Shown piece by piece: positions 23,195-31,833 of a stretch of DNA of 64,000 nucleotides. Every line of letters begins with the position of its first letter. The first letter of the stretch is position 1. The notes under the pieces were generated by a model, which worked only from the letters and a program-made list of their open reading frames with translations, was not told the origin of the DNA and searched no databases. Source of the stretch: Candidatus Aquidulcis sp. (GTDB lineage: Bacteria > Chloroflexota > Anaerolineae > UBA4142); the NCBI GenBank assembly GCA_020723345.1, contig DYJA01000013.1, forward strand, positions 38,295-102,294. Reading direction: 5' to 3'. Both the position numbers and the translations under genes were made by a program.

Positions 23195-26100
23195 ATGCCA
23201 GCCGATCCCATTTCAACGTACTTGCAAGCCATCACCAAAAACCTCGCGCGTGGGAACGCGACCGAACACACGCATCGCCCCGCGCTCAAAGCGTTGCTCG
23301 AATCATTCGACGCGCAGATCACCGCGACGAACGAGCCGCAGCACATCGTCGACGTCGGCGCGCCCGATTTCATCGTCGAGCGCGGCAAGACGCCGCTCGG
23401 CTACGTCGAAACGAAAGAGGTCGGCGAGAATCTCGACAAGATCGAAAAGTCGGAGCAGATGCAACGCTATCGCGCCGCGCTGCCGAATTTGCTGCTCACC
23501 GATTATTTGGAGTTTCGCTGGTACGTAGACGGCGAACGACGCGCGATCGCGCACTTGGGTGAATGGCGCGGCAAGAAAATTTCGGGCGGCGACGCGGACG
23601 CGGCGACCGCGCTCTTGCAGCAATTCATCGCGCACGCCGCGCCCAGCATCGCCAAACCGAAAGACCTGGCGGAACGCATCGCCGCGCTCGCGCAACTGAT
23701 GCGCGGCGTGATCGAAAAATCGTTTGCGCACGAAAGCGAACGCGGCAACTTGCACGAATGGCTGACCGCGTTTCAAGAGACGCTGATTCCCGATCTCACG
23801 CCCGCGCAATTCGCGGATATGTTCGCGCAGACGATTGCTTACGGAATGTTCGCCGCGCGCGCCAACGATCCGACGCCCGCCGATTTTTCGCGGATGGAAG
23901 CCGCGTTCGTCCTGCCCAAGACGAATCCCTTCTTGCGAAAACTGTTCCACGAAATCGCGGGACCCGATCTCGACCCGCGCGTCGCGTGGATCGCGGACGA
24001 CTTGGCGAACTTGCTCGCGCGCGCGGATATGGAACGCGTGCTGAAAGATTTCGGCAAGCGGACGCGCCGCGAAGACCCCGTCGTCCATTTCTACGAGACG
24101 TTTCTCGCCGCGTACGACGCGCGCCTCCGCAAAGCGCGCGGCGTTTACTACACGCCCGAACCCGTCGTGTCGTACATCGTCCGCTCGGTGGATCATCTGT
24201 TGCGAAAGGAATTTGGCAAAGCGAACGGGCTGGCTGATCCGAGCGTGCTGCTGCTCGATCCTGCGGTCGGCACCGCGACGTTTTTGTATTTCGTCATCCA
24301 GCAGATTCACGAGACGCTGACCGCGCAGGGACAACAAGGCGCGTGGGCAAGTTACGTCGCGAAAAATTTGTTGCCGCGCCTGTTCGGTTTTGAAATTCTG
24401 ATGGCGCCGTACACCGTCGCGCATCTCAAACTCGGCGTCGAGTTGAAGGAACTGGGGTACGATTTTGCGAGCGAGGAGCGGCTCGGCATTTATCTGACGA
24501 ATTCGCTCGAACAAATTGGAAAAGAATCGCAACTCCACTTTGCCAGATTCATCAACGAAGAATCGGAAAAAGCGCAAGACATCAAACGCAATCAGCCAAT
24601 TATGATCGTGCTGGGCAATCCGCCGTACGCGAATTTCGGAATGATGAACAAGGGCGAGTGGATTGGCAATTTGCTCGACGATTACAAGCGCGGTCTGAAC
24701 GAAAAGAAACTGAATCTCGACGACGACTTTATAAAATTCCTGCGCTTTGGACAGTGGCGCATCGAGCGGAGCGGCGCGGGGATTCTCGCGTTCATCACGA
24801 ACAACACCTACATTGACGGCATCACGCATCGGCGGATGCGCCAATCGCTGCTCGAAACGTTCGACGACATTTATATTTTGGATTTGCACGGCAGCAGCAA
24901 GAAGAAAGAAAAATGCCCCGACGGTTCCAAAGACGAAAACGTGTTTGACATTCAGCAAGGCGTCGCGATTGCGTTGTTTGTGCGCGAACCGCGTAGGGGC
25001 GTTTTTAAAAATGCCCCTACCGCCCGCGTGCATCACGCGGAACTCTGGGGCGCGCGCGAAACCAAATACGCCGCGCTCGCGGAGAGCGACATCGCGACGA
25101 CGCGCTGGACGGCAATTGAACCCAAGCCCGAACAGTTTTTCTTTGTGCCGAAAAATTTTGACGGCGAGTCCGAATACGCGACGGCGTTGAGTTTGAAAGA
25201 CATTTTTCCGATTAACCAGAATGGATTGAAGACAGACAGGGACGATCTGTTTCTTGACTTTGATAATACGATTCTCGAAGAACGTATTGAAACATTTCTC
25301 TCGAAAGAAGGTTTGGAACCTGCGTTTCGCGAAAGGTACCGCGTTGAGAATTCGTCCAGTTACGATTTGTTGTCGCGGCGTTCAAAGGCGTCTTTCGATA
25401 AAAATAATATTTGCAGATTGCTCTACCGTCCATTTGATGTTCGTTGGATTTATTATGATGTTGGTCTAACCAGCCGTCCCGCTTTGGAAACGACGCGACA
25501 CATGTTGGCTGGACAAAATGTCGGGTTGGTGACGACACGGCAGGTAACGGGCGATGATTTTTGTCATGTCCTTTGTGCGCGGTTCCCGATTGAGATGAAA
25601 ACCTGTTCCCATGATCGCGGTACAAATCTCTTTCCCCTCTACCTCTACGACGCGCCCGCCGCGAACCAACCCGCGCTGAATCTCGGCGCGCGGCGCGTCA
25701 ATTTTGCGCCCGCGTTCATCGCGGAAATGGAGACGCGGCTGGGGTTGAAGTTCGCCGCGGAGGGTAGGGGCGTTTTTAAAAACGCCCCTACGAACGCCCC
25801 TACACCCAACGCGTTTACCCCCGAAGATCTCTTCCACTACATCTACGCCGTCTTGCACGCGCCGACGTATCGCCAACGCTACGCCGAATTTTTGAAGATT
25901 GATTTTCCGCGTGTCCCGCTCACGCGCGACGTGAAATTGTTCCGCGCGCTCTCCGCGTTCGGCGCAGAACTCGTCGCGCTGCACTTGCTCGAATTTCCAT
26001 ACCCTCCCCTGTCGGTGACGGGGGAGGGCAAGGGTGGGGGCATCACGCGCTTTCCCGTCGCGGGCTCGAACGAAGTCGAGAAAATCGTCTACGCGGAAGA

Positions 26101-26362
26101 ATGGCGCGACGCGAGCGGCAAAATGCAGCGCGGTTGTGTGTTCGTCAACAAGACGCAATACTTTGCAGACATCGCGCCCGACGTGTGGCATTTCCACATC
26201 GGCGGCTACCAGGTGCTCGACAAATGGCTCAAGGATCGCAAAGGACGCGCGCTTTCGTACGATGACATCACGCATTACCAGAAAATCGTCGTCGCGCTGA
26301 AAGAAACGCTGCGCGTGATGAACGCGATTGACGCGGCGATTCCGAAATGGCCTCTGGAGTAG
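23195..26362 (+). CDS. Single-chain restriction-modification enzyme (type IIG-like, N6-adenine)
   Basis: 1055 residues. The N-terminal PD-(D/E)xK nuclease is visible as Asp58 in APDFIVERGK and Glu72/Lys74 in YVETKE. The methyltransferase core has motif I LDPAVGTATF (Asp355) and motif IV LGNPPYANFG (residues 475-478), i.e. N6-adenine methylation. The C-terminal third is probably the target-recognition part. No helicase motifs are seen, so type IIG fits better than type ISP. Three palindromic repeats lie in frame in the C-terminal half (24993, 25764, 26001), encoding GVFKNAPT twice and PPLSVTGEGKGGG. They keep the frame open, but whether the enzyme is active is unclear. No separate methylase or specificity gene is adjacent. 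Confidence 0.85.
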   Translation: MPADPISTYLQAITKNLARGNATEHTHRPALKALLESFDAQITATNEPQHIVDVGAPDFIVERGKTPLGYVETKEVGENLDKIEKSEQMQRYRAALPNLLLTDYLEFRWYVDGERRAIAHLGEWRGKKISGGDADAATALLQQFIAHAAPSIAKPKDLAERIAALAQLMRGVIEKSFAHESERGNLHEWLTAFQETLIPDLTPAQFADMFAQTIAYGMFAARANDPTPADFSRMEAAFVLPKTNPFLRKLFHEIAGPDLDPRVAWIADDLANLLARADMERVLKDFGKRTRREDPVVHFYETFLAAYDARLRKARGVYYTPEPVVSYIVRSVDHLLRKEFGKANGLADPSVLLLDPAVGTATFLYFVIQQIHETLTAQGQQGAWASYVAKNLLPRLFGFEILMAPYTVAHLKLGVELKELGYDFASEERLGIYLTNSLEQIGKESQLHFARFINEESEKAQDIKRNQPIMIVLGNPPYANFGMMNKGEWIGNLLDDYKRGLNEKKLNLDDDFIKFLRFGQWRIERSGAGILAFITNNTYIDGITHRRMRQSLLETFDDIYILDLHGSSKKKEKCPDGSKDENVFDIQQGVAIALFVREPRRGVFKNAPTARVHHAELWGARETKYAALAESDIATTRWTAIEPKPEQFFFVPKNFDGESEYATALSLKDIFPINQNGLKTDRDDLFLDFDNTILEERIETFLSKEGLEPAFRERYRVENSSSYDLLSRRSKASFDKNNICRLLYRPFDVRWIYYDVGLTSRPALETTRHMLAGQNVGLVTTRQVTGDDFCHVLCARFPIEMKTCSHDRGTNLFPLYLYDAPAANQPALNLGARRVNFAPAFIAEMETRLGLKFAAEGRGVFKNAPTNAPTPNAFTPEDLFHYIYAVLHAPTYRQRYAEFLKIDFPRVPLTRDVKLFRALSAFGAELVALHLLEFPYPPLSVTGEGKGGGITRFPVAGSNEVEKIVYAEEWRDASGKMQRGCVFVNKTQYFADIAPDVWHFHIGGYQVLDKWLKDRKGRALSYDDITHYQKIVVALKETLRVMNAIDAAIPKWPLE
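24993..25020. repeat. In-frame GTAGGGGC palindrome, copy 1
   Basis: 28-bp near-perfect palindrome (GTAGGGGCGTTTTT / AAAAATGCCCCTAC), read as RGVFKNAPT in the restriction enzyme. Confidence 0.85.
25764..25804. repeat. In-frame GTAGGGGC palindrome, copy 2 plus a half copy
   Basis: 25764-25791 is a perfect 28-bp palindrome of the same family, followed by GAACGCCCCTACA, a repeated right half. Read as RGVFKNAPTNAPT in the restriction enzyme. Confidence 0.88.
26001..26040. repeat. In-frame GC-rich interspersed repeat, copy 2
   Basis: 36 of 40 bases match 9169-9208, in the same reading frame (PPLSVTGEGKGGG), inside the restriction enzyme gene. Confidence 0.85.
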
Positions 26363-26366
26363 ATCA

Positions 26367-26864
26367 ATGTACGGAATGGTTCCTTTCTACACGCGCTTTT
26401 GGGAACTCGCCTTCAAAGAGACGCGCTCGGCAACGGTTCGCGGCAGGAAAGATTTGCCCGATGGCGAGTACGGTTTTCTTGAACTCTACTGCGACGATCC
26501 CAAATGCGATTGTCGGCGAGTTTTGATTGATGTGGTGACAGCGACGACAGGATCCAAAATCTGGGCGACGATCAACTATGGGTGGGAGAGTCTCGAGTTC
26601 TACGAAAAGTGGATGAGGAACAAAGAGTCGGCGCGCGAATCTTGCGGCGCAACACTGGATATGCTTAATCCTCAGACCGAGTACTCCCCCGCGCTGCTTG
26701 AACTTTTCAAGTGGGTCTTGCAAGATCAGGCATACGTGGAACGCCTGAAGCGCCACTATCGGCTGTTCAAGTCCGATCTGCGGAGCAAACGCAAGTTGAC
26801 AACGCGGTCAAGTCGCCCAGCCAGAGGAGGCGCTGAGCGCGACCGCGCGCCCAGTCCCCAGTGA
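26367..26864 (+). CDS. Conserved hypothetical protein with CxxxxCDC motif
   Basis: 165 residues, function not recognised. The segment ELYCDDPKCDCRRVLIDV has three closely spaced cysteines that could bind zinc, near residue 40. The N-terminus MVPFYTRFWELAFKETRS may be structural. The C-terminus is Arg/Ser-rich (TTRSSRPARGGAERDRAPS) and looks repeat-derived. It starts 4 bases after the restriction enzyme stop and overlaps the next start by 4 bases (GTGA), so all three may be co-transcribed. Confidence 0.65.
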   Translation: MYGMVPFYTRFWELAFKETRSATVRGRKDLPDGEYGFLELYCDDPKCDCRRVLIDVVTATTGSKIWATINYGWESLEFYEKWMRNKESARESCGATLDMLNPQTEYSPALLELFKWVLQDQAYVERLKRHYRLFKSDLRSKRKLTTRSSRPARGGAERDRAPSPQ

Positions 26865-27349
26865 GCAAGGAGTCTCTAATACCAGACCAAAATAGAACCG
26901 ACCCCTACAGCGCGCTGCGCGAACTGTCGCGTGAGCGTTTCTACACGCTCTGGCAACTCGCGAAAGCAGGTGAAGAACTGGAAGGCGACGACGCGCGTCT
27001 CGCGCAAGCGATGCGCGAACATCCCGAGTACTACGACACCTGGGCGCACGCAAACGAGTTGCTTGGCGAAGCGATTCCAGCCGATAGCGTCAATCCATTT
27101 CTGCATGTGATCATGCACACTATCATCGAACACCAAGCGGCGCAAAACGATCCGCCCGAAGTCCGCGCGGCGCTGGAATTCAAAACCGCGCGCAACGTTC
27201 CCCGCCATCAAGCCGTTCACGAAATCGCCTACATTTTCTCTCAATTCCTGTGGGGTGTCCTGCACGACCACAAAAAATTCGACAACACCGCCTATCGCCG
27301 CAAACTTGCCAAACTGCTGCCGCGCGCGCAGCGGAATTTCCCAAAGTGA
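26861..27349 (+). CDS. DUF1841 family protein
   Basis: 162 residues from a GTG start that overlaps the upstream stop. The central NPFLHVIMHTIIEHQAAQND, ending in DPPE, and the later RHQAVHEIAYIFSQFLWGVLH match the DUF1841 pattern (conserved His residues in helical segments). The biochemical role of the family is unknown; the regularly spaced histidines might bind metal. It may be coupled to the preceding Cys-motif protein. Confidence 0.7.
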   Translation: MSKESLIPDQNRTDPYSALRELSRERFYTLWQLAKAGEELEGDDARLAQAMREHPEYYDTWAHANELLGEAIPADSVNPFLHVIMHTIIEHQAAQNDPPEVRAALEFKTARNVPRHQAVHEIAYIFSQFLWGVLHDHKKFDNTAYRRKLAKLLPRAQRNFPK

Positions 27350-27382
27350 GTTGGGGATTTCTCGCGTCGCTCGAAATGACAA

Positions 27383-27469
27383 ATCACCCAATCACCCAAT
27401 CGCCCAATCGCCCAACCACCGATTGCTGATTGACCAATTGACCAATTGACTAATTGACCAGGTGACCAA
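27383..27469. repeat. Intergenic array of CAATCACCC / GACCAATT words
   Basis: Tandem CAATCACCC and CAATCGCCC words are followed by tandem GACCAATT words, with weak self-complementarity (GATTG / CAATC). The last word, AGGTGACCAA, doubles as the ribosome-binding region of the GlgA-GlgP gene. Confidence 0.6.
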
Positions 27470-30400
27470 TTGACTACTCCACTCAAAATTCTCATGCTCT
27501 CCGCCGAAATCACGCCGTTCGCCAAAACCGGCGGACTCGCCGATGTCGTCGGCGCGTTGCCCAAGGCGCTGCACGCGCTCGGACACGACGTGCGCGTCGC
27601 GATGCCGCGTTATGGGCGGATCGATCCCGCGCAATTCAATCTGCAAAAGGCGCTCGATCCGTTTCCGGTGCCGTTCGATCACGTGACCGAAGACGCGTCG
27701 GTGTTCGAAGGCGAACTCGCGCCGGGAGTCCCCGCGTACTTTATCGAGAATAAACGCCTGTACGACCGCGAAGGGATTTACATGTATCCCGACGACGCGG
27801 AGCGATTTATTTTCTTTGCGCGCGCTGCGCTCGAAATGCTCAAGCGGTTGAGTTGGCAACCCGACATCATTCATTGTCACGATTGGCACACCGCGCTCAT
27901 TCCCAATTGGCTTCGCACGATTTACGCGACGGATGCGTTCTTCGCGAATACCGCCACGATCTTCACGATTCACAACATCGCGTACCAGGGAATCTTCGGT
28001 CACCGCATTCTCGAAATCGCGGGCTTGGGCGCGTACGGTTTCATCGCGCATCCCAGCGTCGCGCCGGAGATCAATCAGGTCTTTGACTTTATGGCGCGCG
28101 GTATTTTGTTCGCCGATAAAATCAACGCGGTCAGCGAAACGTACGCGCGCGAAATTCAGACGCCTGAATTCGGCGAAAAACTCGATCCGATTCTGCGCGA
28201 ACGTAAAGATCGCCTCGTCGGAATTCTGAACGGCATCGACGCCGATTCATTCGATCCCGCGCGCGATCCGCACATCGCGCAAACTTTTACCGCCGACGCG
28301 CTGGACGCGCGCGCGGCGAACAAAGCCGCGCTGCAAAAACATTTCGGATTGGCGGAACAAGCCGACGCGCCACTGCTGGCGATCATCGGGCGGCTCAATC
28401 GACAAAAGGGCATGGATTTGGTCGCCGAGGCAATCGATCACGTCCTCGACACTTTTCCCGCGCAACTCGTCGTGATGGGCACGGGCGATCAGTACTATCA
28501 CGAGTTTTTCCAGCGCGTGGCGCAGCAATATCCCGGTCGCGTCGGCGTCGCGCTGACGTTCGAGTCCGGACTGGCGCGCCAAATCTACGCGGGCGCGGAC
28601 CTGTTACTGATGCCATCGCGCAGCGAGCCGAGCGGTTTCGATCAGATGCTCGCGATGCGGTACGGCTGTATTCCGATCGTGCGCGCGACCGGTGGGCTTG
28701 CCGATTCGGTGGACGATTTCGACGCGCGCGCCAATCGCGGCACCGGTTTCGTCTTCACCGCGCCCGATCGCTGGGCATTGTTCGGCGCAGTCGCGCGCGC
28801 GCTCCAGGTGTATCACATTCCCGACGCGTGGCGCGCGCTCCAAGTCCGCGCACTGGCGCGTGATTTTTCGTGGAACGCCGCCGCGGAAAAATACGCCGCG
28901 CTCTATCGCGACGCGAGCGCGAATAAAGTGCGCGCGACGCAAGCCGTGCGCGCGCTCGCGCAAGACATGCAGGAGACGAGCCGGAAATTGGCGGAGTTGC
29001 CCGCGCGGATCGCGCGCCTGGGCGAACTGGCGTACAACTTGTGGTGGGGCTGGAATCCCGCCGGGCGATACGCCTTTCAAAAGATCGATCCTGAATTGTG
29101 GGAGCGTGTTCAGCGCAACGCGGTGAAATTTCTGCGCGAAGTAAGCGCGGAGAAATTATGCGCCGCGAGTCAAAGCCCGGATTATTTGCGCCAGTACGAT
29201 ACCGCGCTCGCGCAGTTCGACGAGTATCAACGCCAAAAATCAACCTGGTTTACGGTCGCGTATCCGTACCTCGCCGACCGAACCATCGCGTACTTGTCGT
29301 TTGAATTCGGTCTGCACTCGTCGCTGCCGATTTATTCGGGCGGACTCGGCGTCTTGTCGGGCGATCACGTGAAGGAGGCGAGCGACCTGGGACTGCCGTT
29401 TGTCGGCGTTGGCTTTTTGTATCCGCAAGGATATTTTACCCAGCGGCTCAATCCGGATGGTTGGCAAGAGGCGATTCACGAGAAATTGAATTTCGCGTTC
29501 GCGCCGGCGCTGCCTGCCAAAGACGATGATGGGCGTGAGATCGTCGTTCAAGTTGAATTACCGGGGCGTTCGGTGTACGCCAAAGTGTGGCGGATTCAAG
29601 TCGGGCGCGCGCCGATCTTTTTGATGGACACCGACATCGACGCGAACGCGCCGAGCGACCGCGCGATCGCCGAGCGCTTGTACGGCGGCGACCGCGAACG
29701 GCGGTTGATTCAAGAGTACATTCTCGGCATCGGCAGCGTGCGCGCGCTGCGCGCGTTGGGCTGTCAACCCGGCGTGTGGCATTTGAACGAAGGGCACTGC
29801 GCGTTTTCCGTCCTCGAGCGCGCGCGCGAATTTTTCCAGCAAGGGATGTCGTTCGAGCAAGCGCGCGACGCGGTGCGCGCGACGACGATCTTTACGACGC
29901 ACACGCCGGTTCCGGCGGGCAACGATACGTTCGCGTTCGAACTCGTCGAAAAATATTTCGCGAATTTTTGGCGACAACTCGGCGTCACGCGCGAACAATT
30001 CTTCGATCTCGCGCGGCAATATCTGCCGTGGGGCGCGGCGGAATTCAGCATGACCGTGCTCGCGCTGAAATTCGCGGGCGCGTCGAACGGCGTGAGCGAA
30101 TTGCACGGCGAGGTGTCGCGCAAGATGTGGCATTTTCTGTGGCCCCAGCGCGCGGAAAACGACGTGCCGATCGGTCACATTACGAACGGCGTCCACTCGC
30201 GCACCTGGCTCGCGCCCGCATACCACGACCTCTTCGATGAATATTTTCCGGGCGATTGGCGCAATCGAATTGACGAGCCCGCGCTGTGGGAGTCCATCGA
30301 AAATATTCCCGACGAAAAATTATGGGCGACGCATTGCGCGCTCAAGCAGCGCGTGAGCGAGTTTGTGCGCGCGCACGCGCGCGTCGAAATGAGTCCCGAC

Positions 30401-31057
30401 GCGCTGACGCTCGGTTTTGCGCGCCGCTTTGCGACGTACAAACGCGCGACGCTCGTCTTTCGTGACGTGGAGCGACTCAAGCGCATTCTGAATTCGGCGG
30501 CTTGCCCCGTGCAAATTCTCTTTTCCGGCAAAGCGCACCCCGACGACGATCCGGGCAAGGAATTCATCCGCCAAATCGTTCAGTTCGCGCGCGAACCTGG
30601 GTTCGCCGGGCACGTCGCCTTCGTCGAGGATTACGACATCAACGCCGCGCGCGCGCTCGTGCAAGGCGTCGACGTGTGGCTCAACAATCCGCGCCGTCCG
30701 CTGGAAGCGAGCGGGACGAGCGGGCAAAAGGCGTCGCTGAATGGCTTGCCGAATTTCAGCGTGCTCGATGGTTGGTGGCGCGAAGGATTCATTCGCGAGG
30801 TGAACGGCTGGGCAATCGGCGAAGACCGCGTGTGGGACGATCAGAACGCGCAAGACGCGGCGGACGCCGAATCGTTTTACGCGACGTTGGAAAACGACAT
30901 CGCGCCGCTGTACTATACGCGCGATGCGGACGGCGTGCCGCGCGGGTGGGTTCGCAAAATGAAAGACGCGATCAAAACCATCGCCCCGCGCTTTTCGACG
31001 ATGCGGATGGTGAAAGAGTACGTGACCAAGTATTACGCGCCGGCGGCAACGCGCTAG
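27470..31057 (+). CDS. Glycogen synthase (GT5) fused to alpha-glucan phosphorylase (GT35)
   Basis: 1195 residues in one open frame. Residues 1 to about 480 are a GT5 synthase: the N-terminal KILMLSAEITPFAKTGGLAD binds ADP/UDP-glucose, and SRSEPSGFDQMLAMRYG carries the C-terminal catalytic Glu region. From about residue 505 (LGELAYNLWWGWNP) it is a thermophile-type alpha-glucan phosphorylase with SFEFGLHSSLPIYSGGLGVL and the PLP-binding Lys1087 in SGTSGQKASLNGLPNF. The first enzyme extends alpha-1,4-glucan, the second releases glucose-1-phosphate, so one polypeptide carries opposing activities. The start is TTG (the family begins right before KIL), with AGGTGA upstream. No frameshift or stop separates the halves; a linker of about 25 residues joins them. 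Confidence 0.9.
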   Translation: MTTPLKILMLSAEITPFAKTGGLADVVGALPKALHALGHDVRVAMPRYGRIDPAQFNLQKALDPFPVPFDHVTEDASVFEGELAPGVPAYFIENKRLYDREGIYMYPDDAERFIFFARAALEMLKRLSWQPDIIHCHDWHTALIPNWLRTIYATDAFFANTATIFTIHNIAYQGIFGHRILEIAGLGAYGFIAHPSVAPEINQVFDFMARGILFADKINAVSETYAREIQTPEFGEKLDPILRERKDRLVGILNGIDADSFDPARDPHIAQTFTADALDARAANKAALQKHFGLAEQADAPLLAIIGRLNRQKGMDLVAEAIDHVLDTFPAQLVVMGTGDQYYHEFFQRVAQQYPGRVGVALTFESGLARQIYAGADLLLMPSRSEPSGFDQMLAMRYGCIPIVRATGGLADSVDDFDARANRGTGFVFTAPDRWALFGAVARALQVYHIPDAWRALQVRALARDFSWNAAAEKYAALYRDASANKVRATQAVRALAQDMQETSRKLAELPARIARLGELAYNLWWGWNPAGRYAFQKIDPELWERVQRNAVKFLREVSAEKLCAASQSPDYLRQYDTALAQFDEYQRQKSTWFTVAYPYLADRTIAYLSFEFGLHSSLPIYSGGLGVLSGDHVKEASDLGLPFVGVGFLYPQGYFTQRLNPDGWQEAIHEKLNFAFAPALPAKDDDGREIVVQVELPGRSVYAKVWRIQVGRAPIFLMDTDIDANAPSDRAIAERLYGGDRERRLIQEYILGIGSVRALRALGCQPGVWHLNEGHCAFSVLERAREFFQQGMSFEQARDAVRATTIFTTHTPVPAGNDTFAFELVEKYFANFWRQLGVTREQFFDLARQYLPWGAAEFSMTVLALKFAGASNGVSELHGEVSRKMWHFLWPQRAENDVPIGHITNGVHSRTWLAPAYHDLFDEYFPGDWRNRIDEPALWESIENIPDEKLWATHCALKQRVSEFVRAHARVEMSPDALTLGFARRFATYKRATLVFRDVERLKRILNSAACPVQILFSGKAHPDDDPGKEFIRQIVQFAREPGFAGHVAFVEDYDINAARALVQGVDVWLNNPRRPLEASGTSGQKASLNGLPNFSVLDGWWREGFIREVNGWAIGEDRVWDDQNAQDAADAESFYATLENDIAPLYYTRDADGVPRGWVRKMKDAIKTIAPRFSTMRMVKEYVTKYYAPAATR

Positions 31058-31059
31058 TT

Positions 31060-31121
31060 TTCACGTATCACGGATCACGGAACAAGTGATGCGTGATGCG
31101 TGATGCGTGATGCGTGACGCG
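31060..31121. repeat. Intergenic GATGCGT tandem words and partial hairpin
   Basis: TCACGTATCACGGATCACGG is followed by four tandem GTGATGCGTGATGCGTGATG-type words; the halves can pair. Same family as 15712 and 18775. Confidence 0.7.
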
Positions 31122-31122
31122 A

Positions 31123-31809
31123 ATGAGTTATTCAGAGTCCTACTTTACCACCCGCGAAATCTGGCGCGACTGGCGCATCGAAGCGCGCGAGTTGCTGCGC
31201 CTGGCGCGCGTCGCGCGCGATACGCGCGTGTTGGAAATCGGCTGCGGCGGCGGCGGCTTGCTGCGCTTGTTGCGCGAACGCGGCGCGCGCGCGGTGGGCG
31301 TGGACACGTTGGAGAGCGCGTTGGAGTTGGCGCGCGACCGAGACCTGTCAGGTTTCCCAAAACCTGACAGGTCTGAACTGACTCGCATTGGCGAAGCCGC
31401 CGCGCTGCCGTTCTGCGAAAACGCGTTCGACGCGATCATCGGACAGCACGTCGTCGAGCATTTGCCGGATGTGGACGCCGCGCTGCGCGAATGCGGGCGC
31501 GTACTTCAAATAGGTGGACGCCTCGCGCTCGCGACGCCCAACGCGCGCTATCCTGATCCCGCGCACTTTGCCGACGCGGATCACGCGCGCGTTTTTTCTC
31601 CCGACGAATTGTGCGACGCGATCACGCGCGCCGGTTTTATCGTCGAGGATTGCTTTACGATTTTTCCGTTCCTCTCGCGTGTGCGCGCGTTGCGCGCGTT
31701 GGGCGTCATCGCGTACCGCGTTTTCCAACGCGCGCCGTACTTTGCGACGCGCGGGCGCACGATTTTGATCGCGGCGCGTTGCGCGGGCAGCCTGCCCGCA
31801 GCGGGCTAG
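31123..31809 (+). CDS. Class I SAM-dependent methyltransferase
   Basis: 228 residues. Motif I is VLEIGCGGGGLLRLLRERG (SAM binding), motif II VGVDTLESALELA, the post-motif is AIIGQHVVEHLPDVDAALRE and GRLALATPNARYPD follows, as in the Methyltransf_11/UbiE-like group. Substrate unknown. Between motif II and the ExAALPF segment a palindrome (31341-31374) is inserted in frame, giving DLSGFPKPDRS. The C-terminus GSLPAAG and the stop are encoded by another palindrome (31783-31818). An in-frame GTG at 31114 is an alternative start. It precedes the DUF1638 operon, so a link to it is possible. Confidence 0.82.
   Translation: MSYSESYFTTREIWRDWRIEARELLRLARVARDTRVLEIGCGGGGLLRLLRERGARAVGVDTLESALELARDRDLSGFPKPDRSELTRIGEAAALPFCENAFDAIIGQHVVEHLPDVDAALRECGRVLQIGGRLALATPNARYPDPAHFADADHARVFSPDELCDAITRAGFIVEDCFTIFPFLSRVRALRALGVIAYRVFQRAPYFATRGRTILIAARCAGSLPAAG
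31341..31374. repeat. In-frame palindrome, GACCTGTCAGG family
   Basis: 15-bp perfect arms (AGACCTGTCAGGTTT and its complement) with a 4-base loop CCCA, inside the methyltransferase gene; read as RDLSGFPKPDRSE. Confidence 0.9.
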
Positions 31810-31818
31810 CAGCCCGCT
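31783..31818. repeat. Double palindrome at a gene end
   Basis: GCGGGCAG/CTGCCCGC is followed by AGCGGGCT/AGCCCGCT. The TAG stop of the methyltransferase lies in the loop of the second hairpin; it may also act as a terminator. Confidence 0.75.
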
Positions 31819-31833
31819 CTACAAGGATGACTG

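Noticed and set aside
27470..31057. GlgA-GlgP fusion as an assembly chimera
   Set aside because: The frame is continuous through a linker with normal codon use; both halves are complete. Reads should still be checked.
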